A DNA stretch of 64,000 bases from Tipula vernalis (lineage: Eukaryota > Arthropoda > Insecta > Diptera > Tipulidae): assembly GCA_958295665.1 (NCBI GenBank), contig OY282558.1, positions 309,352,092-309,416,091 of the forward strand. The letters run 5' to 3'. The translations under genes and the position numbers were made by a program. Positions 34,036 through 45,555 of the stretch are shown one piece after another. Below the pieces are notes generated by a model, which was given only the letters and a program-made list of their open reading frames with translations, had not been told where the DNA came from and did no database searches. How positions within the stretch are numbered: position 1 is the stretch's first letter; each line of letters starts with the position of its first letter.

Positions 34036-35865
34036 CTAGTCATTCAAAACTTTTTTTAAAAAGTTGACGACTTTGGACTTAAAATTTATTTTTTGCTTTT
34101 TGGAACGAAAAAAATTTACATCTATATTAAGAAATATTTTTTGCATAGCCTCCAACGACTGTGATAACTCCATGGGATATTGTATATTAAAAGCATAGTA
34201 CGCGGCAATCGAAAGAAGTACTGCAGTCTTGATACAACTACATCTGATATCAAGTTGGTGCATCTCAACATAAAAATAAATAGTTTTATTATTGTTGGGT
34301 TGATCTGTAATAGTCAAATGACTTTAATATAGTAAATATAATCATTAAATTGTAATAATATCTAATTACCGATTATAGCAAAGAATGGTGTTGACGTAGG
34401 TATTTCTATTTCGTTTACTGACGTTCCATACTGAAATAAAATCAAGAATAAATTGTTTGGTGGGTAATGTTTTAATGTAATTACTTACAGAGTATTTCTT
34501 CACCAGTGAGTCTAAATTTTCTTTAAAATGCGTAGTGCTAATCTTTAATAATCTTAGGTCTTCGTCCTCTTCATTTCCAAAAGCTGAATTTTTAATTCTA
34601 TTTCCAAATTCAAAAATAGCATTTTTCCGAAAATTCCATCTGCTTAAAAACAAGGTTTCCTGTATATCCATCATTTCATAAAAATGGCAAATTGAAAAAT
34701 TTTGTAATAATAAATGAGGCCAATATTCCTTTATCTCTGATATTGTGGGATTTTTGTTTAAAAATTTACGTTGGTGTGTAAACGTAGACTTAAAAATTTC
34801 CATAATTTCTTTGTTTAATGCATCGCTAGAAATTTCCCGACCGTAATTTTCCTTAAGCCATACTCGTTTAATGTTTCCTTCCTCATCTGATATTTGGTTG
34901 CTAGTACTAATTTTCTCAAAAAAATTTGCCACACCTTCTGACAAATTTACTTTTCTTTTTATAGATTTTGCAGGTGAGCGGTTTTGGGAAATTCTATTTA
35001 AATAATTATTGTGGTTACACATCTTAGTTGCCAAAGTTATTGGTTCTGTGCAAATAGGCTTTCCTTCTCCATCAAGTATTGCCAAACTAAGCGGATATAT
35101 TTGTATTAAATGAGATGCAATTGTGCGAAACACTCTTTGAGGGATATATAATGATTTTCTTCGCATATCATTCACAACGCAATGTATAAAATCGTTATGT
35201 AAGTAATCTAAAGGTTGGCCTTGGTTAAGCAGATCCAGTATTTTATCCGAAATTTGGTTCATAGGAAATTGATAATCGGAAAATAATTTTTCAGCTTGCT
35301 TTGTGCCAATACTCTCTGATTTTCCTGAAACATCGGAACTAATGGAAGTAACTCTACCACTTGACATTGAAATAGTTGTACTAAGAGGACTTTCAGGTGC
35401 CTCAAGTTCCGATGCAGTTGTTAAATCATTTGTGGTGATCCATGTAATTATATTATTGGAGTTTTCTGAATCATTGGGAATTTTTGCATCAGATACATAG
35501 CTTACTGAATTATTGGAAGTTGACGGTGGTGGTATCCAGTTTTCAGTTTGCTCTAAAATCTGAAAAACTTCATTTTTCTGGCCAAAATGTTCTAAAACTT
35601 CCATATCCTCAACGTCGGTTCCGTCAGATTCTAGGACTAAATTAGATCCTAATAAGCCCGCAGCGTTTGCTAGAAGTGAAATAGTGGAAGATTTAGATAA
35701 ATATTATAGTAAATACGAGTAGTTCAAAATTTAATTATTGTTATTAAAAGTTAATAACTTACCTTTCTTAATAAGAGATTCTATATTTTCTGTACACAAA
35801 ATTTTTTTTTTTAATAGGCGTTCTCTATCCCAAATTTTAACAAATAGTCGAGGCTGCGAAGACAT
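34036..35865 (-). CDS. Companion protein of element B, intact, four exons
   Basis: Exons are 35865-35763, 35669-34489, 34430-34370 and 34304-34036. All introns have GT donors and AG acceptors; the total is 1614 nt, 537 aa, with no stop or shift. The N-terminal about 90 residues (RLFVKIWDRERLL ... LVLESDGTDVEDMEVL ... ENWIPPP) look like a small ubiquitin-like or PB1/CIDE-N-like fold, a guess from the pattern. A Ser/Thr-rich linker follows, then SDKILDLLNQGQPL, a basic patch KSIKRKV and a C-terminal region conserved in this family (YWPHLLLQNFSICHFYEMM, SIAAYYAFNIQYP near the end). I have seen proteins of this type paired with the transposase next door; the role is unknown. It lies about 80 bp downstream of the transposase stop, on the same strand. 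Confidence 0.75.
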
Positions 35866-37522
35866 AATACTGTTTATCTAAAATGAAATGTAATATAGAT
35901 AAATTATAATTAGTGTACCACCACAATTCAAGTCAAACGAACATACTAGAAAAATGGTATCTCCGACTGTAATGTGACAAAAAATGTTGATCCATTTTTA
36001 AATTGAACAAAAGGAAATGGAGAGGAAAGGTTATAAAAGGAAATGAAATTTAGTGATTCGTCCATGTCAGTAACTTCAAAGAGGCCTAGCTTGTAATTGA
36101 ACACCGTTTTAAAAATATTTCCCAAATAAGCTACTTCAGAAACCATTTCGTCAGTTAAAATTGATTTTATTGTTAAACAAATAACATAACCATCTATATT
36201 ATTGGTAATCGCCAGTGACTGACCAGCGAAATACTTTACGTTATTGTAAGTTAAACTATTTGTTTTATATACAAACGATTCTGGAACACGAATTGAAACG
36301 GTTGTAGGTTCTAACCGTATGAAATGTTTTTTTGAAATATCGTTACAAAATCGTTACCCTACAAGAGTCGACTGCATCATTTGATGTCGTTCTGTAAACG
36401 TTTTTAACAAATTGATGTAGTTTCTCGATTTCGAAGCAATTTGTTTAAAGTATTGGTGTTTACTTTCAAATCGAAGAGTAGAAAATTTAATTAGAGGACC
36501 AAACAATTTTATCAATTCTGGATAATGTTGTAAATAATGATGTTTAGGTCTAAGTGCCACATTTGGAAAGAGCAATACCCTCAATTCTAGATATCTATTA
36601 ATAAGACCATCTAAAATATGAACTTGGGCTAGGGTAACAATATGTGACGATACAATTTGCGATATTTCTACAAGATGCAATACCATTTCTAAAACATTAT
36701 CATTAGTATCTTTGATCTTGTCTAGTAAAACTAAAGGTAATAATATAAGTAAATAGTAATTTTGCATGGCATGTCCAGTAAGCTTTTTATTATTATGTTT
36801 AATTTCAGGGAAACTAACATTATATTTTAAAAATTTTTGTATGCGGTCTAAATTAAGATTCAGGTAATCGAATGTGAACCAATGGTTATTTACAAAATAA
36901 TGAAGTGCCAAACAAATATCAAATGCTATAATACCCTCATATAAATCGTGCGCTATACACGGAGGAAGACCAGGGTTGCTTACGTGGAAATATTGCAAAG
37001 TGTTAAAACATGAATTTTGCTTAATTCCATGAGCAGACTCCTGACATTTCAATAACTTAACATCATTGGTGTAAGAAACTTTAGATCTTAACTCCCTTCT
37101 TATGCGAAAATTTGCTTTAAAATCTTTCAAACTTAAATGGCAAAATCTACAAAAATATTCTGAGGAACTAAAATTTTCCAAAAATCCTCCTATTTGGTGA
37201 GCTCCTAAATTATCTGCACAAAATGCAATGATTGAACCTTTTGTATTTCCAATCTCTTCATCAAACATAATTCCGTCCGATTCTAGCTTTTTTAAATCTA
37301 ATAATAACTTTTCACAAATTTTAGTCAATCCAAATGTTTTCACGTGGGATTCTGTACACAGTAAAGCTAGCATGATATTACTAATTTTTGATCTATTATG
37401 AGTATGCAAATTTCCAACAATGAAATAAATCGCTAGCACCTTGTGTTTAGATCTAGCTGATCCTAATGGGTTGCAAACCTCGAAGGCATTTGCATAAAAT
37501 ATAAGCTCGATCCGTTTTTGTT

Positions 37523-37544
37523 TATAAAAAAAGTTACTGCTTTT
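37523..37544. repeat. Direct repeat flanking the 3.8-kb insertion, left copy
   Basis: TATA, seven A in total from the last base of TATA, then GTTACTGCTTTT. The right copy is at 41354-41376 and differs by one extra A. The sequence belongs to the transposase coding region, so this is a target-site duplication. Confidence 0.85.
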
Positions 37545-37975
37545 GATTGATTGATTGATTGATTGCGATGTACGATCAAGCATTAAGCAAGTCTCCCGTA
37601 TTATAAATGCGAATACCACACCACTATACCCATGTTGCAACACGACACCATAACTCTCCCTCACCAAGGAAATATGTACCATCACAATCAGTTTTTCATG
37701 AAGCCAAACATAGCAATATTTCACCCCGTAAAGAAAGGCGCCACATCGATAACCACATAAGTCTAATAGTTGTGATATCCGCCCCTGGCCAGGCAGCCGT
37801 CGTACACCTTTTTACATATAACAAAATCGAGGGATGGGAAAGGAATGTTAGCAACAAAGACTCAACCCGGTTCCAGACACCTAAGTAGTTGATAGTTAGT
37901 AAATTTGTTAGTAATATATTTTTTTTTTTAATGTTATTTATGTAGCACAAGACAATACAATTTGAAGTTCATCTA

Positions 37976-40900
37976 CTGCTCCAACTCCTGTAAGGTTGTT
38001 TCAGGTTCTTCAAAAAATTCCTAAATTTAAAATATGCATTAATTCTTTATAATAACTATTTTAAAATTAATTAAGTATAAATTTGATTCTCTGAAATAAA
38101 TTATACATTAATCCCTATGTACCACAAATAAATAACCATTAATAGTTTGACAATCATTCAACCAACTACCATCGGGCCATCGTGCTGTCATCTCAGCCAT
38201 TGTCATCTTGGTCGAGTTTCTCAGGAGTGTTCTAAACTAAAACCATTTTAACTAACCAATATAAATACTAATACCAAAACTATCATCAACAATTATACCA
38301 ATAAGTATGAACATTAACATCAATACGAACACCAATACCAACACCCACTTCAATACCAATACCAACCTCAACCATAATATTAAGACATATGAATAATTCA
38401 ACATCAACAATAAAAATTCTAAGGGAATGTTTAACAAATTTGAAATTGCTAAGTTATAATTCAAATTCACAGCACTTGTTTCATTAGCTACCGTTCTCCT
38501 GTAGATAGTTAATTAATGGTTTACTTACTGCAACTAGATTCAAAAATAAAAGCTGAAAAAATGTATATTTTATATATTTAACCATACTATTAAATTAAAC
38601 TAATCGACAATTTCTTAAAGATCTTGCAAAAGGATATTAATAATGCTTAAATTACTTATTTACTTACTAAGTTAATAATGTTTAAATTAATTATTATATA
38701 CTACGCAAAAGGTTTAGAATATTAATCGTTTAGTTAAGTTCTACATATACCTATATTCACTAATAAAACTCAAATAAAGTTTCCCAGGTTAGTCTGAAAA
38801 CTAAACTGCTTTACTACTTAATTAATAGAAATTAACTTATATAAATTAGTTAGTACTAAATAAAATAACATAGATATCACAAGACAATACAATTTCTACG
38901 CTACATAGCTACTGGATGCTTGGAGTTTCTGGGTGTTGAGCGAGACTTCACCAATATTTCTGTAGCTTGGAGGCGATCTAACAATTATATATAATTAAGT
39001 ATAATTTATAACAACCCCACCATCAGACAAAAATACTTAAACAACTATGACACTTTGATATAATTAAATTCAGCAACCAAAAAGTGCTGAAACGTTTTCA
39101 TCACTACCTCAAATATTCTTGCAATATAATGTAGTATACAATATCAAGTACCTCTTGCACTTACTGCATCCAAGGCTAAAAACTGTGACGCACAATTAAA
39201 GAAAAATATCCGTCAGACTATAAAACAATTATCGGACCGACACAACAGGGCATCATGGCGTCATTGATCCATCGTCCGGCAAAAAATATCCGTATGTCAA
39301 TACCGGACTCGGTGATGTATCGTGAAACGGAAAAACGTTGCATACACATCTACGCAATTTGCGATCCGACGACATCGCCACAGACACATCATTATACAGT
39401 GTCGTGCAGTGGAAAAGCGGTCAAACAATCAAAACATTGTGAACCCCATCGTCGAATTTCGAACTTGACGTATTAAAGACTGGTACCTAGGAAACTCTGA
39501 TACCAATTCAATGATCCTCGAATAAACTTTACCAAGTCTATTCAAATCACCTTTCCCGTTAACAAAACCTCCCTGATGCCCAATTACAGGGGCCATTTCC
39601 AAAAAAGAAACGATAATTGAACTGAAATTGGTGTAACAAAGGAAAGCTGACACAACACGCAGTGGCATGAGCACTCCTATCGGTGGTTTCACAGCAATTA
39701 TTTCACCGCAGTTATTACACTGTTATAGATTGGTTTAATTTCTGGTCTGTTTGAAGTGGCTGTTGAATATGCTGAAATAGCCTGAATTTAAACAAAATTT
39801 CAAAAAATCTAAAAAATGTTCATTAAAAATATTTTATAGGGTTCTATATCATTGACCGTCTATCCGCAATTATTCCCTCCGCCACATTTATTTGAATACT
39901 TATTTGTAAAAAATGAAACTACGAACAAACTTATCAGTACATATCTTTGTGAGATATTCTGCCATTTAATAAAATTAATTAGATCATAATATTCCAAATT
40001 TTAATAAATCAGCCAAAAAATTTTAAAGTTCTGTAAGTTGGACTATTATCTTAGTACAATTAGCTTTGTGAAGTATAGGAATTAAATAGAATGTAGGTAT
40101 CACGAGGTGTAGGCCGTTAGTTTCCTTTCTGCTTCTTTATCAATATAAATTAAAAGTGTTTGCATGTGGTGGCGTGATGTATGAAAATGCCAACTAAAAT
40201 GTATGTTAGTTCAAAAGTTGTTGGTCCTAAAAGTTGTTGGCAAAGAGATAAGAACAATGACGTTGGCAAAAACTCTGAATTTCTTCGGACCAGCCGCCTC
40301 TTTTTATTGTACTATTAATATCCAATTATAGAATCATGATCAGTGTATTACAAATATGTTGATCTAATAAATCCATACATATTTTTACGAATCTTACATT
40401 ACATGTTATTTTTACAATACAGTGGTTTACAGCTGTGGTCCTTTACATCGTGTCAAGTTTTGTAAAATAGTTCGATAAAACCCTATATTTATAAGTTTGA
40501 CCTCCAAATCCAAAGCTTTCAAATTGTTTTACAATTTGTTATACAAAGTCGCCCATTCCATGTAATTATTTACTTAATTAATTCACGAAATCAATAAATT
40601 TTAATCAATGCTGAACCGAAAATGATAATAACGTTTAGATTTACCCTTTTTTCAAAATTATAATCTTCCTTAAATAATTGTTGTAAGAACGTATTCATTT
40701 GAGAGGATCATTAATCATTATGCATAATATGAATACAAATCTTACACAAACACAATTCATCCATTTCCGCTGCTTTATTAGGAAGTGTATAGGAAACAAA
40801 ATAAAAATAAAAATAAAACAGGTGGCGCAACGAAACTATTTGGATATCCTTTTTTTCTAAAAGGGTGGGTGTATGCAGCCCAGTGCACTGCTACCATTGA

Positions 40901-41140
40901 GGCCTATTGTGCATTGCGTGGATATCCTTAGTAAAGTTTCAGTCAATTATGTTACAAAACTGTAATACCTCTCGCTGTAATGTAATTTGTCATCGAATAA
41001 ACTTTAAAAAAATCATAAAACCTAAACTCCAGCACTACGTAACCTCAAAACAAAACAAAAAATCAAAAAATCACTTACCTTATATTTAACCTCTTTGCCA
41101 TCTTTCAGACAGGCCATACGCTAATTCAACACCATAAAAT
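37976..41140 (-). other. Possible exon fragments within the 3.8-kb insertion
   Basis: Minus strand. Near 41130, ATGGCCTGTCTGAAAGATGG begins a 13-codon open stretch (MACLKDGKEVKYK) that ends at a consensus donor GTAAGT near 41092. Acceptor-preceded open stretches occur near 39225 (SDGYFSLIVRHSF, stop), 38985 (open in two frames to a stop near 38905), 38232 (MTARWPDGSWLNDC) and 38022 (EFFEEPETTLQELEQ, stop near 37976). I cannot name a protein or prove that the pieces join. Confidence 0.3.
38270..38395. repeat. Degenerate (ATACCA)-type microsatellite
   Basis: Plus-strand repeats of ATACCAA, ACACCA and similar hexamers, interrupted. It lies inside the 3.8-kb insertion. Confidence 0.7.
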
Positions 41141-41353
41141 TCATATCGCTTGAATTCCACCCGAATATCATATCATCCTTGCATTCGATTAAATTCCGGT
41201 CGCACATAAATTAAATGTATTGGTAATTTTATCGAATCGAGACATTTTCATACAATTTTCACACTGACAACTTTTCTCACTAAACACTAATCCACTAAAA
41301 TAATCACTTCGACACGAATTTTATAATTTTATATCGAATTTAGTTAATTCGCC

Positions 41354-41376
41354 TATAAAAAAAAGTTACTGCTTTT
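41354..41376. repeat. Direct repeat flanking the 3.8-kb insertion, right copy
   Basis: Right-hand copy of the target duplication described at 37523-37544, with one additional A. Confidence 0.85.
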
Positions 41377-43129
41377 ATATAAAAACCCATCAGTATAATC
41401 ACAAAATTTTGAAAAATTAGTTTTTTGAATTGATTTGAACTGTAATAAAATTTGTGGATCTGTAAATAATTGTTTTAAAGTGTCGTTTATAGGAATATAA
41501 TAGTAAAAACACGATTTGTGATAATTATTCACACCCAAGAAAATTTTGTGAGGTTTGACGTACGACTCAGATGTGAATTTTGTTTTCGTTTATAGCTCGA
41601 TAACGAAGTGTTGGAAATTAAACTAATCTGCGGAATTATAGAAGTTAAAAGTTCACTTTTTAGACCGCTTTGCGCATCATGCTTACTGAAAATATTTTCT
41701 ACGGATTCAGTAATATTTGTTTCCAGTAAATTTGAGCAATGTGCTAAAATATCCGCGATTATTGTTATTATTCGCTCGGGTATATTATGATCACTCTTTA
41801 ATCTAATTAGCAAATTTTCTGTTACATTTCTAATATCGACCATTTTGGATGGCCGGTCTTGGCATATAGCAGATGATGTTAGGATGTTTTCGGGTAAGCG
41901 TTTATTATTTTGGTTGGAACAAAAGTTTTGGGTTTGTAAAAGAAGATCATCTTGTTCTGCTTTATTATTGGACTTTTTGTTGAACAACAACTTTATTTTA
42001 TGGAAACTATTAATATGGTTTCTAAACGTTTTTCATTTTTAAATATTTTTACACACGCGCCAATTGGACAATTAATTTTCGGCATTTGAGAAGTACGCAT
42101 ATGTTTTAATAAATGTTGCAGCATTTCTTCTATTATTAAAGATTTAAATGAGCAGTTGCTTATATGACATTCTAAGCAATTAGTTTTTTGTATTAATTTT
42201 TTTCTAATTTTGCGATGGTTTCTGTAGTAGTGAGTAGAAAAACCAATAAATTTAGAGTAAACTCGATTACAATTACTAAGCATGCACCGAAACACTACAT
42301 TACACTCATTTTTATGGGATCTTAGATGGAATACATATTTTTCTTCATCAGCGCATGATGTACCACAATTGTCGCAAACATACACCATGATAGATCAAAC
42401 AATCTGTAACTTAATCAAAATTAATTTTTCATTATTGACACATACAAGTTGAACTCGTTTGTTATAAAACCATTCCCTTAACATGTCTCCCATTCAGGCC
42501 AATTTTGTTCTAGACATACATTCCAAATGTTTCTCGCTACGCCAATTTTGTTCTTGGCATACATTGTACATATAATATTTAACCACGAATACTGGCGTAT
42601 TAGACATACAGTAAAAAATGTATCTCACTACTAAAATATTATATATTTTTTTTCAATATTTTGCACATAGAATTACTTTATAAAATGTATATCTACAGCA
42701 ACATTTGCGTGGGTGAATTTACAATGTAAGGCCTACGTGTTAAAAAAAACACTTTAACCTCAAACAAATTTCACTTGGATGAAAAAAAACAATTAAATAG
42801 TCCACTACCATAAGCATATCGCACATATAATATAATAGAGATACATACATACCTTTAAACTTCACCTTAATACACTTAATTAATAGTAATTATTTAATTA
42901 TTTTAATTTATATAATTTATTAATTAGAATTAATCCCAAAACTCGAAACACAGGTTCACTCTTTAAAAACGTTTTGCTGAATAACACAATCACGAATGAA
43001 CATGATGTTTATCTTATATTCGTTTTGTTATAATTACAATATTCTCACAATTCTACGTGGAATGTCGCGTTTTTAATTTAATTGTCTAACAAATTTCAAC
43101 TGGCGAGTAAAAATGTAAGCACATATATG

Positions 43130-43383
43130 TAATATTCAACAGCAATACAACAAGAGCTTCGATTTAGCCGGATATTTTTTTATTTTTACGAACAATTAGT
43201 ATGCGTAGCAATTTAACGAGACAAAACTTGTACGGAAAAAACACGAGAGCGCAGCTCGAGTGTTTTTGCCTGGACAAAAGTTTTGTCGAGTTAAATTGCT
43301 ACGCATACTAATTACGAGTGCAAAAATAAAAAAATCCCCGGCTAACTCAAAGCTCGAGTTGTATTTGTTGAGATAATTCAACG
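43130..43383. mobile_element. Foldback MITE inside element B
   Basis: A near-perfect inverted repeat of about 120 bp per arm around a centre at about 43255 (GAGCGCAGCTC). The arms share TTAGCCGG, ATTTTTTTATTTTT and TTAGTATGCGTAGCAATTTA, the last an exact 20-base match (43196-43215 with 43293-43312). It has no coding content. It sits between the transposase start and the right end of element B. Confidence 0.82.
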
Positions 43384-43934
43384 AGAAAAGAGAAAAAAGT
43401 TAATAAATTAGACATTTTTTTGATTAAAAATTTTATTTTGGAACTTTATTATTGAGCAATATATAAGGAAAATTTATTTAAAGGAACCAAAATAATAAAC
43501 TTTTCTTTAATAAGTGACAGAAATCTCATGGGTTTTTGATGTTATATAGAAATTTATTATTTAAACTTATAAAATAATTGAAAAAGGTAAATAAAAAAAT
43601 ATCCGAAAAAAATATCCACTTGCATCACACCTTCCTTCCTTTTTCGAAAATATCCGCTAGCAAACAGCTACTTTGATACATTTTACTATGAATTTTTTTA
43701 CACAAGTTGAATTATCCGGTATATTTCATCGAATTTTTCATTTTGATCGAAAATTACAGAAAATCAGTAATTTTACTGTATATTTAATGTAGAATTGTTA
43801 TTTTTATGCAATATTACAGCAAAAATGCTAAATTACAAGAAAAAGTTAATAAAATTTCCATTGAAAAATCAATTTTTTTTTACTGTGTATATTTCAGATA
43901 ATTTAAAAATTGACTGAATTTTGATGGTTTAAAT

Positions 43935-45176
43935 GATTATTTAGCGCCGATCCTAGAAATGTCCCGAAGGCACATTTCTTAGAATAGCTAAGCCATACAG
44001 CGGTCAATGTCACAAAGCCGATCCAATTATGATGAACATATATTTCACAGTTTTTGGAATTTTTAATAATTTTTCAATATTTTAAAAGTTTTATATTGCC
44101 GACTGCAGAGATGTCCACAAGGTCTTGCCTATATTTTCGGATAACTTGGCCATATGCCAGTCTACCTGGTCAACCTTATGCAATTGTGATGAACTATACT
44201 ATACTTCACAGAATTTAGAATTTTTAATAATTTTCTTTTTTTAATTTATAAAACCAATAAAATTATTAAAAATTCTAAATTCTGTGAAGTATAGTATAGT
44301 TCATCACAATTGAATAAGATTGACCACGTAGACTGGCATATGGTCAAGTTATCCAAAAATATAGACAAGACCTTGTGGACATCTTTGCGATCGGAGATAA
44401 AATTTTTAAAACAATAAAATTATTAAAAATTCGAAATTCTGTGAAGTATAGTATAGTTCATCACAATTGGATAAGATTGACCACGTAGACTGGCATATGG
44501 TCAAGTTATCCATAAATATAGACAAGACCTTGTGGACATGTCTGTGATCGGAGATACAACCATTTTTAAAACCAATAAAATTATTAAAAATTCGAAATTC
44601 TGTGAAGTATAGTATAGTTCATCACAATTGGATTAGACTGACCACGTAGACTGGCATATAGTCAAGTTATCCAAAAATATAGGCAAGACCTTGTGGACAT
44701 CTCTGTGATCAGAGCTACAACTATTTATAAAACCAATAAATTTATTAAAAATTCTAAATTCTGTGAAGTATAATATAGTTCATCACAATTGAATAAGATT
44801 GACCACGTAGACTGGCATATGGTCAAGTTATCCAAAAATATAGACAAGACCTTGCTGTGGACATCTTTGTGATCGGAGATAAAATTTTTAAAACAATAAA
44901 ATTATTAAAAATTCGAAATTCTGTGAAGTATAGTATAGTTCATCACAATTGGATAAGATTAACCACGTAGACTGGCATATGGTCAAGTTATCCATAAATA
45001 TAGAGAAGACCTTGTGGACATCTCTGTGATCGGAGATACAACAATTTTTAAAACAAATAAAATTAATAAAAATTCTAAATTCTGTGAAGTATAGTATAGT
45101 TTATCACAATTGAATGAGATTGACCACGTATACTGGCATATGGTCAAGTTATCCAAAAATATAGGCCAGACCTTGT
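43935..45176. repeat. 160-bp satellite-like array with inverted first units
   Basis: Six direct units begin at about 44251. The landmark TCTGTGAAGT recurs at 44281, 44439, 44599, 44760, 44920 and 45081, spacing 158-161 bp. Two units on the left (about 43935-44085 and 44090-44240) are in the opposite orientation. A third inverted unit is split by element B (parts at about 33455-33513 and 43888-43925). The arms at 44097-44240 and 44255-44395 form a large palindrome. Confidence 0.88.
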
Positions 45177-45555
45177 AAAGGATGAAAAGAACCTGTTTTC
45201 TGATGAAAAGAATCTGTTTGGTGGTACGAAAAATTCAAAATTACAAAAAATTTAAATTTTCATATAATTTAAATTCCAATTGGAAAATAGCTAATTTAAC
45301 AGTGTAATTTTTTGTTATTTTGTTTAGCATAAACTTCACACTCATGACAAATGTGTTAGGGGCATATTTGGATTCTGCAAACAAATACCTATTTTTCTGC
45401 TTTTTTAAAATGCAAAATATCCTTTATTAAATGGCATAAAATCACGTTATTTTGTAGTCAAGTTTCATAGTAAGACATGGCAAAACAAACAGAAAGATTG
45501 AAATTACTCAAAACTACAAAAAGGCAAATGTGACTTTTTTCTTAGCATGGTAGTA

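Larger units (their letters stand above)
37545..41353 (-). mobile_element. 3.8-kb insertion with ~22-bp target duplication
   Basis: It interrupts the element B transposase; excising it and one repeat copy rejoins the coding sequence exactly. On the minus strand it ends in (AATC)n next to the duplication (GATT four times at 37545-37560), like the simple-repeat tail of some non-LTR elements. Its other end (41353) begins with leader-like sequence. It encodes no reverse transcriptase that I can see. It was probably mobilised in trans by a LINE. It could be a large non-autonomous element or a retroposed cellular transcript. Confidence 0.7.
35946..42388 (-). pseudogene. Element B transposase with C2H2 fingers, interrupted
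   Basis: The N-terminus at 42388 has several C2H2 fingers (CDNCGTSCADEEKYVFHLRSH; CMLSNCNRVYSKF...H; CHISNCSFKS...H). After a frameshift near 42010 a linker runs to about 41580, where a second shift leads into IFLGVNN and SCFYYYIPINDTL. The frame is then cut at 41354-41376 by the 3.8-kb insertion and resumes at 37544 with RIELIFYANAFEVCNPLGS. Core motifs follow: FCADNLGAHQIGGFLENF (about 37210), FCRFCHL, GLPPCIAHDLYEGI (about 36960), RPKHHYLQHYPELI (about 36545) and RFESKHQYFK (about 36470). An in-frame TAA at 36354-36356 precedes a further 136 codons to 35946. The conserved Asp, His and Glu positions probably form the active site, but I cannot assign them firmly. Confidence 0.75.
33514..43887 (-). 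mobile_element. Element B: two-gene DNA transposon with CACAG/CTGTG ends
   Basis: It begins CACAGTAAAAAATTTTC at 33514 and ends with TTTTTTTTACTGTG at 43887. TA flanks both ends (33512-33513 and 43888-43889). Joining the flanks restores the 160-bp repeat unit of element A, which confirms the boundaries. Two minus-strand genes lie inside: a zinc-finger transposase (broken) and a 537-aa companion (intact). CAC ends with a 2-bp duplication and a two-gene layout suggest the CMC (CACTA/EnSpm) group; that placement is inference. Its own length is about 6.5 kb once the 3.8-kb insertion at 37545-41353 is removed. Confidence 0.75.
33259..45555. mobile_element. Element A: long-inverted-repeat element with internal tandem array
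   Basis: The left arm, 33259 to about 33460 (starting TGCTGCCGTGCTAAGG), is the reverse complement of the right arm, which lies in 45177-45555 and ends CTTAGCATGGTAGTA. The arms share long blocks such as GAGTGTGAAGTTTATGCTAA and ATCAGAAAACAGGTTC; the right arm has about 150 extra bp. Between the arms is a 160-bp tandem array. Element B (33514-43887) was inserted later, so the original size is about 1.9 kb. There is no coding content of its own. The superfamily and target duplication are not resolved. Confidence 0.75.

Noticed and set aside
37607..37950. Open frames on both strands at the left edge of the 3.8-kb insertion
   Set aside because: No domain recognised, and the minus frame simply runs through the insertion junction into the transposase. 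Treated as insertion sequence.
39255..39476. Plus-strand 73-codon frame MASLIHRPAKN
   Set aside because: No family signature, and it lies opposite the putative exon region of the insertion. Left uncalled.
43935..45176. 160-bp repeats as a CRISPR or rRNA spacer array
   Set aside because: Units are long, contiguous and AT-rich, with no spacers and no rRNA sequence. They lie inside a TIR element, so a transposon-borne satellite is the simpler reading.
33259..45555. A single 12-kb autonomous element (Polinton-like)
   Set aside because: No DNA polymerase B, ATPase, protease or capsid genes. The interior is better explained by element B inserted in a 1.9-kb element, since excision restores the repeat unit.
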